DNA from: Haemophilus parainfluenzae
Lineage (GTDB): Bacteria; Pseudomonadota; Gammaproteobacteria; Enterobacterales; Pasteurellaceae
NCBI RefSeq assembly: GCF_014931275.1
Contig: NZ_CP063110.1
Location: forward strand, 1,782,001-1,846,000
Direction: 5' to 3'
DNA: 64,000 bases
This document shows, one piece after another, positions 1 to 9,564 of this stretch. The notes beneath the pieces were generated by a model. That model saw only the letters and a program-made list of their open reading frames with translations. It made no database searches and had not been told where the DNA came from. The position numbers and the translations under genes were made by a program. Position 1 is the first letter of the stretch. Every line of letters begins with the position of its first letter.

Positions 1-823
1 TCTTACGCCAATAGGTTAATTCAAAACGGCGAGAATCCTGTCCTGTTTGTTTTAAGAATGCAATATATTCATACAAACCTGAAATGGATAATGACGTTGG
101 ACGTAATGAAACCGCGCCTAATTTATCTGGTGTTAAGCTTGTCGCCCAATCTTCTGTTAAACGGTTTGTCGTGGTAATTTGCTCTTTTGATACTGCTGAA
201 TTATTGACTTGGCGTAACTGCCATTGATTATTTTCAGCTGAATATTGTGCTTGATTCGCATGTTTTAAATGCGTGAGGTTACGCTGATCATCAAAGGTAT
301 AGATGTAAATATCTTCTAATTGTGCATCATCGGTAATACGACGAACATACACGAAATTATTACCATCTTTTGCCCATACACCATTTTTTACCGAAAGCAT
401 TGAACCACCGGAAAGTGCACGAGTACGCATATCTCGGGCAAACTGTTCAGTTTGTGGAATCCCCCACTCACCAATAATCATGGTAAAAAGCACCAGTGGA
501 AGTGCCGTTTTCATGACGGCTAAGCCAATTTTAAAACGAGAAAAGCCGGCAGATTGCATTACCACTAATTCACTGCGGCTGGCTAAATTACCTAAAGCAA
601 TTAAGGCACCTAACAAGGCCGCCATTGGGAAAAAGGTTTCCACATCTTTAGGAATGGTTAATCCTGTATAAGCCACCGCTTGCAAAATATCATAAGAACC
701 TTTCCCTACGCTACGGAATTGCTCTACAAATTTGATAATTGCCGAAAGACCAACCAACGTAAATAACGTGGCAAAAATTGCCTCTAAGATGCTTTTACCG
801 ATATAACGATCAAGAGTATTCAT
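1..823 (-). CDS. lptG: LptG, LPS export permease subunit (3' end beyond window)
   Basis: The minus strand is open from an ATG at 823 to the window edge and encodes about 274 residues beginning MNTLDRYIGKSILEAIFATL. LptG pairs with LptF as the inner-membrane permease of the LptB2FG ABC transporter, which extracts LPS from the inner membrane and feeds it to LptC. The visible part shows the first membrane helices (residues about 10-120) and then the start of the periplasmic beta-jellyroll domain. An in-frame ATG two codons earlier (829) is possible. I chose 823 because it matches the family start. lptF lies 11 bases upstream on the same strand, so the two are one operon. The C-terminal membrane helices lie outside the window, and nothing looks broken in the visible part. 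Confidence 0.93.
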   Translation of the reverse strand, partial: MNTLDRYIGKSILEAIFATLFTLVGLSAIIKFVEQFRSVGKGSYDILQAVAYTGLTIPKDVETFFPMAALLGALIALGNLASRSELVVMQSAGFSRFKIGLAVMKTALPLVLFTMIIGEWGIPQTEQFARDMRTRALSGGSMLSVKNGVWAKDGNNFVYVRRITDDAQLEDIYIYTFDDQRNLTHLKHANQAQYSAENNQWQLRQVNNSAVSKEQITTTNRLTEDWATSLTPDKLGAVSLRPTSLSISGLYEYIAFLKQTGQDSRRFELTYWRK

Positions 824-834
824 TAACATTGTTA

Positions 835-1926
835 TTACCCTTTTCTGAATACACGACGGAATTTATGCATAGCGGTGCTATCCCAACTATTCAGCACAAT
901 CCCTAAAATTAAAAAGGCGATATTTACCAACGGCATCAACAAACCTGCATCAAGCTTATCAGCCCCCCCCGCAGATTTAAATGAGCTTTGTAACAAGAAG
1001 TAAATTAAATAAAGCAATAATGCTGGTAAGATTTTCGCGAAACGACCTTGACGAGGATTCACTTTACTCATTGGTACAGCAATAAGCGCCATTAAAGGCA
1101 CCGCTAAAATTAAGGTAATTCGCCAATGCAGCTCTGCTTTTGCTGCTGCACTTTTATCTTTTAATAATTGCTCAAAAGATAATTCAGCCGCTTCATCACT
1201 TTCCGAGTTTGTCTCTTGATGGCCTAAATACGCTTGGTAATCATCAAAATGTGTAATACGGAAATCAGGAAGCACAGATGTACCTTCTACACGCAAGGTA
1301 TTTTGTAAATTCAGCACTTGGTCGCCATTTGGTAACGCTTTTAATTCACCTTTTTCAGCCGTAACCACTGATGGTTTCGTTTGGCCTTTGGCTTTCATTT
1401 GGAAAAGATAAACATCACTGATTTGATTACCGTTAATCTTATCAATGAATAAGACGAAATTATTGTTGCTTGTGGACATGAATTGACCAGAAGCCAATGC
1501 CCCCATGGTTGGGTTCGCTTTAGCATCTTCGACAATCGCCGCTTGCTTTTGAATGGCCCATGGAGAAAGCCACAATGCATTGTAAGCAGCCAAACCAGCT
1601 GTGAACAAAGAAAGAATTAACGCCACACGAACAAGGATACGTTGTCCCACACCACAAGCCCGCATTACCGTAATCTCACTTTCTGCGTAGAGACGACCGA
1701 AAGTCAGCAAAATAGCGATAAACAAACATAATGGCAACATTAATTGCGCCATGGTCGGCATCCCTAAACCAAGTAAAGAGAACACCAGATCGGCGGGAAC
1801 CTTACCATTTGCCGCTGAACCAAGTACGCGCACAAGTTGTTGGCTGAAGAAAATTAAAAGCAAAATAAACAAAATCGCAATCTGGCTTTTAAAGACTTCT
1901 TTTGTTAAATATCGGGTTAATATCAT
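835..1926 (-). CDS. lptF: LptF, LPS export permease subunit
   Basis: A 363-residue membrane protein of the LptF/LptG (YjgP/YjgQ) family, the usual length. It carries N-terminal helices (about residues 10-125), a periplasmic domain (about 130-265) and C-terminal helices (about 270-355). With LptG and the ATPase LptB it drives LPS transport to the outer membrane. It is the first gene of lptF-lptG, and pepA is transcribed divergently 107 bases away, an arrangement seen in many gammaproteobacteria. A run of eight G on the coding strand (963-970 on the plus strand) lies around codons 319-322. Slippage there would remove the last helices, but the gene is normally essential, so I do not assume it is phase variable. 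Confidence 0.95.
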   Translation of the reverse strand: MILTRYLTKEVFKSQIAILFILLLIFFSQQLVRVLGSAANGKVPADLVFSLLGLGMPTMAQLMLPLCLFIAILLTFGRLYAESEITVMRACGVGQRILVRVALILSLFTAGLAAYNALWLSPWAIQKQAAIVEDAKANPTMGALASGQFMSTSNNNFVLFIDKINGNQISDVYLFQMKAKGQTKPSVVTAEKGELKALPNGDQVLNLQNTLRVEGTSVLPDFRITHFDDYQAYLGHQETNSESDEAAELSFEQLLKDKSAAAKAELHWRITLILAVPLMALIAVPMSKVNPRQGRFAKILPALLLYLIYFLLQSSFKSAGGADKLDAGLLMPLVNIAFLILGIVLNSWDSTAMHKFRRVFRKG

Positions 1927-2033
1927 TCTTTTTTTTTCTAACTAAAAAACACGGGAAACTGGCTAATTTAGATGGCGTATGATACCTTATTTTGACTGAT
2001 TTAAATAGCAAATTAGCAACATAAGGAAATAGC

Positions 2034-3509
2034 ATGAAATATCAAGCAAACTCAACCGCACTTTCTCAATCAACCGATTGCCTTATTATCGGCATTTATG
2101 AGAACAATGAATTGACAAAAAGTTTCAATGAAATCGATCAAATCACACAAGGTTACCTCAGCCAGTTAGCTCAAAGCCAAGATCTTTCAGGCAAAATTGG
2201 CCAAGCGACTCTGCTTCATTCATTACCTAATCTTGCGACTAAACGCGTGTTAGTCGCAGGTTGTGGTAAAAAAGGCGAAACGACTGAACGCCAATTTAAA
2301 CAAGTCATCCAACGCGTAACCCAAACATTAAAAGAATTAAATATTCAACAAGCGGTGAATAATTTAACGGATGTGGAAATTAAAGATCGCGATCTATTTT
2401 GGAATGTACGTTTTACTGTTGAAACCATCGAACATAGTCTCTATCAATTCGATGAATTTAAAAGTAAAAAAGCGGATGCTATCTCACTTCAAGAAATCGT
2501 TTTTAATACCGATGATTCACAAGCTCAACGAGCTATCGCAGAAGCGCAAGCCATTGCAAATGGTGTAAAAGCCGCGCGTAATATCGCGAATATGCCACCT
2601 AATATTTGTACACCGGCTTATTTAGCTGAACAAGCTAAAAATTTAGCCGAAACATCAACCGCACTTTCCTTAGATGTGATTGATGAAGAAGAAATGACAA
2701 AACTTGGTATGAATGCGTATTTAGCGGTATCTGGTGGTTCTCAACACCCCGCTCACCTATCTATTTTGCATTTCAACAACGCCCCAGATAAAAATGCGAA
2801 ACCTATCGTATTAGTGGGCAAAGGATTAACCTTTGATGCAGGCGGTATTTCTTTGAAACCAGCCGCAGAAATGGATGAGATGAAATACGATATGTGTGGT
2901 GCCGCCTCTGTTTTCGGCACAATGAAAGCCATTGCAGAATTAAATCTGCCATTAAATGTTATCGGTGTATTAGCGGGTTGTGAAAACTTGCCTGATGGCA
3001 ATGCCTATCGCCCAGGCGATATTCTCACCACAATGAACGGTTTAACCGTAGAAGTATTAAATACTGATGCGGAAGGACGTTTAGTACTTTGTGATACGTT
3101 AACTTATGTAGAACGCTTTGAACCGCAATATGTGATTGATGTCGCCACCCTAACAGGTGCTTGTGTGGTTGCGTTAGGCCAACATAACAGTGGCTTAGTT
3201 TCAACTGATGATGCCTTAGCTGAACAGTTATTACAAGCCGCACAGCAAACTACTGACAAAGCTTGGCGTTTACCATTAAGTGAAGAATATCAAGAGCAAT
3301 TAAAATCACCTTTTGCCGATTTGGCTAATATTGGCGGTCGTTGGGGCGGCGCAATTACTGCAGGCGCATTCCTCTCCAACTTTACGAAAAAGTACACTTG
3401 GGCACATTTAGATATCGCCGGGACAGCTTGGCTTCAAGGTGCAAATAAAGGCGCAACAGGTCGTCCAGTGTCTCTATTAACACAATTTTTAATTAATCAA
3501 ACCAAGTAA
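2034..3509 (+). CDS. pepA: Leucyl aminopeptidase PepA
   Basis: A 491-residue M17 family di-metal aminopeptidase, cytosolic, which removes N-terminal residues from peptides. In some gammaproteobacteria it also binds DNA as an architectural factor. The catalytic C-terminal domain shows the metal and substrate motif [11 protein letters not shown] (residues about 261-271, with Lys263 and Asp268) and the family signature NTDAEGR at residues 343-349. The N-terminal domain (about 1-165) is intact. The start has an AAGG ribosome site nine bases upstream. It is transcribed alone, divergent from lptF, and ends in a strong hairpin at 3518-3546. Length and motifs are typical. Confidence 0.96.
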   Translation: MKYQANSTALSQSTDCLIIGIYENNELTKSFNEIDQITQGYLSQLAQSQDLSGKIGQATLLHSLPNLATKRVLVAGCGKKGETTERQFKQVIQRVTQTLKELNIQQAVNNLTDVEIKDRDLFWNVRFTVETIEHSLYQFDEFKSKKADAISLQEIVFNTDDSQAQRAIAEAQAIANGVKAARNIANMPPNICTPAYLAEQAKNLAETSTALSLDVIDEEEMTKLGMNAYLAVSGGSQHPAHLSILHFNNAPDKNAKPIVLVGKGLTFDAGGISLKPAAEMDEMKYDMCGAASVFGTMKAIAELNLPLNVIGVLAGCENLPDGNAYRPGDILTTMNGLTVEVLNTDAEGRLVLCDTLTYVERFEPQYVIDVATLTGACVVALGQHNSGLVSTDDALAEQLLQAAQQTTDKAWRLPLSEEYQEQLKSPFADLANIGGRWGGAITAGAFLSNFTKKYTWAHLDIAGTAWLQGANKGATGRPVSLLTQFLINQTK

Positions 3510-3517
3510 TTAACACA

Positions 3518-3546
3518 TAGGGCTAACATAACGTTAGCCCTAAAAT
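3518..3546 (+). terminator. Terminator hairpin after pepA
   Basis: Ten-base inverted repeat TAGGGCTAAC / GTTAGCCCTA separated by five bases, followed on the plus strand by AAAATTTTC. It lies 9 bases after the pepA stop and ends pepA transcription. The T-run is weak, so it may serve both directions with the USS just after it (about 3560). Confidence 0.7.
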
Positions 3547-3568
3547 TTTCTCAAAATCTGACCGCACT

Positions 3569-4420
3569 TTATTCCAATTCGAATTCAACCAGTAATGGAT
3601 TATGATCTGACGAATTAACCACTTCTGATGTTGCACTCACCACTTTTACGCCTCGCGTAAAAATATAATCAAGTGGATAACCTAAAAATCTCAATCGTTC
3701 ATCTTGAGATAGCGTCACTGCATCTAGTCCATATTTTTGCATCAAATTATTGACTAAATTCAGACGACGCTCATTCCATGCATTAAAATCGCCAGATATA
3801 ATGATGGGGCCTTGATGATTTTCCACAAAAGAAAAGAGCTGCTCTAACTGAGTTTGATAAGCCGAAATTCCCCATTCAAAATTAATCAAATGTACATTAA
3901 TAAGTAGCAAACTATTGCCTTTTTCTAATGGAAAACTCATCACACTTGCCACTTTGGGAATTTGTATTAATGGTTCTGCTACGCCACCACCGCAATACCA
4001 TTCTGGTTGTGTTTGAGTAAATGTCTTGACACCTGATAAGAGATCTTTAAAAGAAAAAGAGGACACAAAAAGTGCGGTCGAAAATGTGTTTAAATTTTGA
4101 TGCTGCGTTGCCTCTTGCAATAACACAAAATCAGCTTGTTTAGACAATCTCGCTAAATCTTCTTGCCAACCCTTATCTTGCCCTTTATGCACATTCCAAT
4201 TGACTAAACGAAAATGTGAAGACGTTAATTTAGGCATTAAACCATTAACCTTGTCACATTGCATATTTAGCTTGTTTTCAAAAGGAATATAACTCACTTT
4301 TTGTGATGTATTTAATTGGATAAATGTACGTTCAAAAATTGTTAAATTCGCAAAAAAATAGCCGCCACCTAAAATCAGCAATAGTAATCCAACAGCTAAA
4401 AATCGATAAATTCGTTTCAT
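3569..4420 (-). CDS. EEP-family (YafD-like) membrane-anchored hydrolase
   Basis: A 283-residue member of the endonuclease/exonuclease/phosphatase superfamily resembling E. coli YafD. Residues about 7-26 form one N-terminal membrane segment, and the catalytic domain (about 70-283) therefore probably faces the periplasm. Superfamily motifs are present: NWNVHKGQ (metal-binding Asn), LLQEAT (catalytic Glu), ISGDFNAWNERR and the terminal SDHN histidine motif. The substrate is not known; relatives act on nucleic acids, phospholipids or sugar phosphates. The ATG at 4420 has GGGG seven bases upstream. It stands alone between convergent pepA and divergent ytfE. A USS lies inside it near 4070. Class is secure, role is not. 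Confidence 0.85.
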   Translation of the reverse strand: MKRIYRFLAVGLLLLILGGGYFFANLTIFERTFIQLNTSQKVSYIPFENKLNMQCDKVNGLMPKLTSSHFRLVNWNVHKGQDKGWQEDLARLSKQADFVLLQEATQHQNLNTFSTALFVSSFSFKDLLSGVKTFTQTQPEWYCGGGVAEPLIQIPKVASVMSFPLEKGNSLLLINVHLINFEWGISAYQTQLEQLFSFVENHQGPIIISGDFNAWNERRLNLVNNLMQKYGLDAVTLSQDERLRFLGYPLDYIFTRGVKVVSATSEVVNSSDHNPLLVEFELE

Positions 4421-4530
4421 CTAAATCCCCTTTCAATGCTCGAATAATAACAGCCTATTCAAACAATGCAACTTTCTCTTTTTAAACACATCAACTCCTA
4501 ACTATAACAAGGTAAATTTGAGCCGTCGCT

Positions 4531-4544
4531 TTGATTTGAATCAT
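4531..4544 (+). promoter_or_regulatory. FNR box upstream of ytfE
   Basis: TTGATTTGAATCAT differs from the FNR consensus TTGAT-N4-ATCAA at one base. It lies 91 bases before the ytfE start codon. A plausible -10 (CATAGT, 4583-4588) is about 48 bases downstream of the box centre, which would place FNR near -58 to -61, a class I geometry. The exact start site is not determined. FNR activation of ytfE is reported in H. influenzae, which supports the reading. Confidence 0.7.
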
Positions 4545-4634
4545 ACTTTTCTAAAAAAGGCTTTGCATTTTTTTGCTATTGTCATAGTATTTCACTCAAC
4601 TTTTAACTCTACCTCATCAATAAGGAGATTCATT

Positions 4635-5309
4635 ATGTCTTTTGGAGATAAAAAATTAAGTGAAATCGCAGTCAGCGTACCCGGCTCAACTTCTCTACTT
4701 CGTGAATATGATTTGGATTTCTGCTGTGGTGGTTCCGATACACTTGCAAACGCAGCGGCAGAAAAAGGATTAAATTTAGCAGAAATTGAAACGCGCTTAA
4801 CCGAGCTTCAAAACAGCAAAGCAGAAAACCCGGAAGAATATTGGGTTAATGCAACTTATCCTGAAATTATCGATCATATCTTAGTTCGCTACCATCAACG
4901 CCACCGCGAACAACTTCAAGAATTAATCGTGTTAGCGGATCGCGTAGAAAGCGTTCATGGTGATCGCGATGATTGCCCTATCGGCGTAGCGGCAGAATTA
5001 CGCAATGTCTATGATGATTTAAGCAACCATATGATGAAAGAAGAGCACGTGCTTTTCCCTATGATCAAAGCGGGAAATTATATGATGGCACAAATGCCAA
5101 TTCGTATGATGGAAATGGAACACGCAGAACATGGCGAACATTTAGATGTATTGAAATCATTAACAAACAATATGACGCCTCCTGCTGATGCTTGCAATAC
5201 ATGGCGTGCGCTTTACAGCGGCATCCAAGAATTTGCAGATGATTTAATGATGCATATTCACCGTGAAAACAATATTTTATTCCCACGTGTTATTGCTGAA
5301 AATCACTAA
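4635..5309 (+). CDS. ytfE: Di-iron protein YtfE/RIC, Fe-S cluster repair
   Basis: A 224-residue protein of the RIC (YtfE/ScdA) family that repairs iron-sulfur clusters damaged by nitric oxide and oxidants; in Haemophilus it is tied to survival of nitrosative stress. Residues about 1-60 form the ScdA-N domain with the DFCCGG cysteine motif. Residues about 75-224 form a hemerythrin-like four-helix bundle with the metal ligands in IIDHILVRYHQRHREQL, NHMMKEEHVLFP, MEHAEHGEHL and MHIHRENNILFPR. I chose the ATG at 4635 because AAGGAG lies six bases upstream and the family begins here; an upstream in-frame ATG at 4518 would add 39 unrelated residues and would swallow the FNR box. It is monocistronic with a terminator at 5330. 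Confidence 0.95.
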   Translation: MSFGDKKLSEIAVSVPGSTSLLREYDLDFCCGGSDTLANAAAEKGLNLAEIETRLTELQNSKAENPEEYWVNATYPEIIDHILVRYHQRHREQLQELIVLADRVESVHGDRDDCPIGVAAELRNVYDDLSNHMMKEEHVLFPMIKAGNYMMAQMPIRMMEMEHAEHGEHLDVLKSLTNNMTPPADACNTWRALYSGIQEFADDLMMHIHRENNILFPRVIAENH

Positions 5310-5329
5310 GAGCAAATCATAATAAAGAA

Positions 5330-5358
5330 AAAGGGCGAAATCATTCGCCCTTTAAAAT
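5330..5358 (+). terminator. Terminator after ytfE
   Basis: Ten-base perfect stem AAAGGGCGAA / TTCGCCCTTT with a four-base loop, 20 bases after the ytfE stop. The convergent sulfatase gene ends at 5380, so it probably works in both directions. Confidence 0.8.
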
Positions 5359-5379
5359 TAACCTAAAATTGACCGCACT

Positions 5380-7317
5380 TTACTTCTCTTCGCTGCCTTT
5401 ATATAAACGGTTTTTATACAAATAGCTGCCAAGTAAAGCATGTGCCAATGCTTCTTTTTTCATTTCTTCCGGCACCTCTTTTTCAGTCAATGTATCTTTT
5501 TCTTTATCATACATATAGCCTTTTGCTTTGCTATTTGGTGTTTGAATAACAACATCATGATTGCCTTTCATTAAGGCTTGAGTTTGATCAAACTGCATAA
5601 AGGCACGATTCGGATTCACATCTTGCGTTAAATCGAAGCCAATCATCGGATAATTACCACTTACACCCGCAATAGAAAGTAAGGTCGTTGGCATATCAAT
5701 TTGACTCACTAAACGACTGTCTCGACGTGGCTCAACATGATCACCTAAAATTAACGCAGGAATATGGAAATGCTTAATTGGCACTAAGCTTGCCCCTGCT
5801 GCACGAGAATCATGGTCGGCAATCACCAAGAACACGGTATCTTTCCAATAATTAGATTGTTTCGCTAATTCGAAGAAATAACCAATCGCATAATCCGCAT
5901 ATTTTGCGCTGTTATTACGGGTTGCTTTTGGTTGTTCGTAAAGCTCAATTTTACCATCTGGGAACTCGAAAGGATCGTGATTGCTCGAACTAAACACTAA
6001 GCTAAAGAATGGTTTTCCTTCATTCTGTAATTGGGTAAAGGTTTCGTTCGCTTTATCAAATAAATCCTCATCACTCACGCCCCAAGTCGCAGTAAATTTA
6101 GGATTTTGGTAATCTTTTTGATCGATAATGGTTTGGAAACCATTGCCATAGAAGAAGCTGGCCATATTATCAAAGTGTTTTTCACCTCCATAAATAAAGG
6201 AAGTGTTGTAACCTTGTTTGGCAAGTAAATCGGCTATGGTAAAGAAACCACTTTGACTGTTATTCAATTTCACCACTGCCCGTGCTGGAGTGGGTGTAAA
6301 GCCCGCTGTGGTGGCTTCAATACCACGAACAGAACGCGTTCCTGTAGCATAGAGATTTTCAAATAACCAGCCTTCTTTGGCTAACTTATCAAATTCAGGT
6401 GAAAGTGGTTTTCCGCCTAACGTACCCACAAATTGCGCCCCAAAACTTTCTTCCAAAATAATGACGATATTTTTCGGTTTACCTTGGTAAGTGGCTTGGT
6501 TTTTCGTTAATGTTGGAATCTTCTCTGAAATATAATCACTTTCAGGACGGCCACGGCTGGCTTTGACAATACGCAACATTTCATCAGTATCCATTTTGCC
6601 GTACACTGCGGAAGAAGAACCTTCATCTTTAAATTGCTGTGCCGCATAAAGGACAGAATAGCCAGAGTTCAACACAAGCGAATTCACTAAACCATCGGAA
6701 GAAAAAGCCACCATTGCAGGGTTAACACCTCGGTGTTGAAAACTCGAACGCGCACCTAAAAAAGCAACGGCAATCACAAGCAATGCTATAACAGGGCGTA
6801 ATTTCCAGCTCATTGGGCGTAAATTTTTGACCGCATAACCAGAGAGTTTCCAATAACAGAAGAAAGCCGTAACGGTGAAAATAAGGCTAAAAATGACCGC
6901 AGTTAAATGGCCTTCCATCAACATTGAAAAGACTTCTTTCGGATAAATTAAATATTCAATAAAGAGTCGGTTTGGACGGAAGTCATAGGTTTCGATAAAT
7001 GCAGGCGTAGCCAATTCCATAAATAGAATAAACACACTACCTAAGGTCAGCCAAATACGTAAAATCATTTTCCAAATTCGGCTATGATGAAATAGCACCG
7101 TAAATAATGCAGGCACACCAAATAAATAGCATAAGGCTACGATATCCATACGCAAGCCTTGCAAAAATAATTGCCCCCATCCCTCTACCGCAGAAACACG
7201 GTCTGCCTGCCAAATCGCAAGCCCAAGACGAGATAAAGTGAAAATAATCAGATTAATGATGACGAAGAGGAAAATCGGATATAAAGGAGAACGTGTTTGT
7301 TTCATTTTGACACTCAT
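5380..7317 (-). CDS. LTA synthase-family sulfatase (phosphoglycerol/phosphoethanolamine transferase type)
   Basis: A 645-residue inner-membrane protein: about five N-terminal helices (residues about 10-190) followed by an extracytoplasmic alkaline-phosphatase-fold domain. Key elements are the metal-binding ILEESFG, a putative catalytic threonine in the ATGTRSVRG segment (about residue 327) and the C-terminal metal motif VIADHDSR. Gram-negative members transfer phosphoglycerol or phosphoethanolamine, or modify surface glycans; the substrate here cannot be told from sequence. I prefer the ATG at 7317 over the longer GTG start at 7335 because AGGA lies correctly before 7317. It lies downstream of the malic enzyme gene with a USS-pair terminator between them. 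H. influenzae appears to have the same neighbours (HI1246 next to HI1245, from memory). Confidence 0.85.
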   Translation of the reverse strand: MSVKMKQTRSPLYPIFLFVIINLIIFTLSRLGLAIWQADRVSAVEGWGQLFLQGLRMDIVALCYLFGVPALFTVLFHHSRIWKMILRIWLTLGSVFILFMELATPAFIETYDFRPNRLFIEYLIYPKEVFSMLMEGHLTAVIFSLIFTVTAFFCYWKLSGYAVKNLRPMSWKLRPVIALLVIAVAFLGARSSFQHRGVNPAMVAFSSDGLVNSLVLNSGYSVLYAAQQFKDEGSSSAVYGKMDTDEMLRIVKASRGRPESDYISEKIPTLTKNQATYQGKPKNIVIILEESFGAQFVGTLGGKPLSPEFDKLAKEGWLFENLYATGTRSVRGIEATTAGFTPTPARAVVKLNNSQSGFFTIADLLAKQGYNTSFIYGGEKHFDNMASFFYGNGFQTIIDQKDYQNPKFTATWGVSDEDLFDKANETFTQLQNEGKPFFSLVFSSSNHDPFEFPDGKIELYEQPKATRNNSAKYADYAIGYFFELAKQSNYWKDTVFLVIADHDSRAAGASLVPIKHFHIPALILGDHVEPRRDSRLVSQIDMPTTLLSIAGVSGNYPMIGFDLTQDVNPNRAFMQFDQTQALMKGNHDVVIQTPNSKAKGYMYDKEKDTLTEKEVPEEMKKEALAHALLGSYLYKNRLYKGSEEK

Positions 7318-7398
7318 AAGTCCTAAGGGAATCACTACCCTTTGATTAATTTAAAGCACGTTAACGTGCCATTCCTTTCATAGACAGATAAAAAAACA

Positions 7399-7439
7399 CA
7401 AAGTGCGGTTAAAACATCATCATTTTTGACCGCACTTTG
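7399..7439. terminator. USS-pair terminator after the malic enzyme gene
   Basis: Two inverted uptake sequences (AAAGTGCGGT at 7400-7409 and ACCGCACTTT near 7429-7438) form a stem that continues through an A-run and a T-run. It lies 12 bases after the malic enzyme stop. Paired USS acting as terminators are a known Haemophilus feature. Confidence 0.8.
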
Positions 7440-7450
7440 AGAAAGTAAAA

Positions 7451-8725
7451 TTATGCTGCAACTAATGCTTTTAATTGTTTTTCATAAGCTGCCCAGTCTG
7501 TAATTGGACGCGTTGCAACGCCTGTTTCCATCGCTTTTTTCGCTACTGCAGAAGAGACAGTAAACAATAAGCGAGGATCAAACGGAGTTGGAATCACATA
7601 ATCAGGACCAAAGGATAACGCACCATAACTTGCAATAATTTCTAACGGCACCGGTTCTTTCGCCAAACCTGCAATCGCATGAGAAGCCGCTAATTTCATT
7701 TCTTCATTAATCTCTGTTGCACCTACGTCTAATGCTCCACGGAATAAGAATGGGAAACAAAGTACATTATTTACTTGGTTTGGAAAATCTGAACGACCTG
7801 TACAAACAATCGCATCTGGACGAACAGCCTTGGCTTCATCAGGCGTGATTTCAGGTGTTGGGTTTGCCAATGCCAAGATTAATGGATTCTCCGCCATGGT
7901 TTTCACCATTTCAGGTTTTAACGCACCTGCTTTAGAACAACCTAAGAAAACATCTGCACCGTTAACCGCATCGGCTAATGTACGCCAGCCGTTATCTTCA
8001 ATCGCGTAGAATTCTTTGGTTTCATCCATGTTATCGCCACGACCTTTAAAAATCACGCCTTTAGAGTCACACATGGTGATGTTTTCTTTTTTGAAGCCTA
8101 ATGCACGAAGTAAATTAGTACACGCAATGGCTGAAGCACCGGCTCCATTTACCACTAAACGTACATCTGCGATATTTTTACCAATAATTTCTAAACCGTT
8201 TAATGCTGCCGCACCGACGATAATGGCTGTACCGTGTTGGTCATCATGGAATACTGGAATTCCCATACGTTCACGCAACGCTTTTTCAATGTGGAAACAT
8301 TCCGGTGCTTTGATATCTTCAAGGTTAATGCCACCAAACGTTGGTTCTAATGAAGCAATAATATCGATTAATTTATCGGGATCATGCTCATTGATTTCAA
8401 TATCGAATACATTGATACCGGCAAATTTTTTGAACAATACCCCTTTCCCTTCCATAACAGGTTTTGAGGCAAGTGCACCAATATTTCCTAAACCTAATAC
8501 AGCTGTACCATTTGAAATCACGGCAACTAAGTTAGCACGAGCGGTATAACGGCTTGCTGCTGAAGGATCTTTTTCAATTTCTAAACAAGGCTCTGCAACA
8601 CCAGGGGAATAAGCAAGGGCTAAATCATGTTGGGTTTCTAATGATTTGGTTGGGGTGACCGCAATTTTTCCAGGAATTGGGAATTCATGAAAATCTAATG
8701 CAGCTTGGCGCAATTGTTCGCTCAT
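7451..8725 (-). CDS. maeB: Malic enzyme, short form lacking the phosphotransacetylase domain
   Basis: A 424-residue malate oxidoreductase (decarboxylating) that converts malate to pyruvate and CO2 with NAD(P)H production. Family motifs are clear: [14 protein letters not shown], the [21 protein letters not shown] region, HDDQHGTA (catalytic region) and the dinucleotide-binding [10 protein letters not shown]. It matches the N-terminal malic domain of E. coli MaeB (759 residues), but the protein ends cleanly at ...KQLKALVAA where MaeB would continue into its phosphotransacetylase-like C-terminal domain. Start: ATG at 8725 with GGAG nine bases upstream; the longer GTG at 8746 lacks a good site. 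It is divergent from the DUF1919 gene. The malic enzyme call is sure; coenzyme choice and the maeB symbol are less so. Confidence 0.9.
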   Translation of the reverse strand: MSEQLRQAALDFHEFPIPGKIAVTPTKSLETQHDLALAYSPGVAEPCLEIEKDPSAASRYTARANLVAVISNGTAVLGLGNIGALASKPVMEGKGVLFKKFAGINVFDIEINEHDPDKLIDIIASLEPTFGGINLEDIKAPECFHIEKALRERMGIPVFHDDQHGTAIIVGAAALNGLEIIGKNIADVRLVVNGAGASAIACTNLLRALGFKKENITMCDSKGVIFKGRGDNMDETKEFYAIEDNGWRTLADAVNGADVFLGCSKAGALKPEMVKTMAENPLILALANPTPEITPDEAKAVRPDAIVCTGRSDFPNQVNNVLCFPFLFRGALDVGATEINEEMKLAASHAIAGLAKEPVPLEIIASYGALSFGPDYVIPTPFDPRLLFTVSSAVAKKAMETGVATRPITDWAAYEKQLKALVAA

Positions 8726-8925
8726 ATAAAAATACTCCATTTTCACTTAGGCTAAATAAAATTTGCGCCATTATACTCTCTTTTAAATAGAATTTTGTGA
8801 CATATCGCAAAAATTTTACAAAATTATTACAAAAATATGAGTGAAATCGACCGCACCTTTGTCTTTTCTTCACATTCAGAAGCAAAAACGTTACTATATC
8901 GCAAAAAATATACAGGATATAAATA

Positions 8926-9555
8926 ATGAGTTTGTTTTCTAAATTTAGAAGCGCCATCAATAAATTACAACGGAAAGCGATTAATCAAACCTATCAAAAA
9001 CGTTTAACCAATCAAGGCATGTCGGTGATTTCTGCCAACTGTGTCGGCGCGTTTATTTTGCACGATCTAAATCAGCCTTTTAACTCCCCATTTGTTAATC
9101 TCTATTTAGATCCGAGCGATTTTGTTCGCTATCTACAGAATATCGAATTCTATCAAGCACAACCTCTTCAATTTATACAAACAGAAAAACCATATCCCGT
9201 TGGCTTATTAGATGATCTTAAAGTGCACTTTATGCATTACCATTCTGAACAAGAAGCCAAAGAGAAATGGGAAGCGCGCTCACAGCGTTTAGATTTCGAT
9301 AATTTATTTATTATGATGACGGATAAAGATGGCGGAAAAGGCGCAAAATATGAGGCTTTACAAGCCTTTGATAACTTGCCTTACCCAAACAAAGTGGTCT
9401 TTACCCACAAGCCTTATCCAGAGTTAAAATCCGCTTTCTACATTAAAGGCTTTGAAAACGAAAACGAAGTGGGTGATTTATTTACCTTTTCCGGTTGGAA
9501 TGGCGAAAAATATTACGACCAGTTTGATTATGTCAGCTGGTTCAATCAAAAATAA
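8926..9555 (+). CDS. DUF1919-type protein (HI1244-like)
   Basis: A 209-residue soluble protein without signal peptide. It resembles the DUF1919 group, some members of which sit in polysaccharide biosynthesis clusters. The central region (about residues 40-180) holds the recognisable stretches FVNLYLDPSDFVRYL and LFIMMTDKDGGKG. No catalytic motif can be assigned. It is the first gene of a tight cluster with rsuA (9-base gap) and the Bcr-type transporter (1-base gap), an order I remember from H. influenzae HI1244-HI1242. Start: ATG at 8926 with AGGA about ten bases upstream. Function unknown. Confidence 0.8.
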   Translation: MSLFSKFRSAINKLQRKAINQTYQKRLTNQGMSVISANCVGAFILHDLNQPFNSPFVNLYLDPSDFVRYLQNIEFYQAQPLQFIQTEKPYPVGLLDDLKVHFMHYHSEQEAKEKWEARSQRLDFDNLFIMMTDKDGGKGAKYEALQAFDNLPYPNKVVFTHKPYPELKSAFYIKGFENENEVGDLFTFSGWNGEKYYDQFDYVSWFNQK

Positions 9556-9564
9556 GAGTTTACG

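Noticed and set aside
8016..8549. 177-residue open frame antisense to the malic enzyme
   Set aside because: Shadow frame of a well-conserved gene; no ribosome site and no recognisable protein.
8803..8907. TATCGCAAAAA repeated twice between the malic enzyme and DUF1919 genes
   Set aside because: An eleven-base direct repeat in A-rich DNA about 94 bases apart; no symmetry or known regulator fits.
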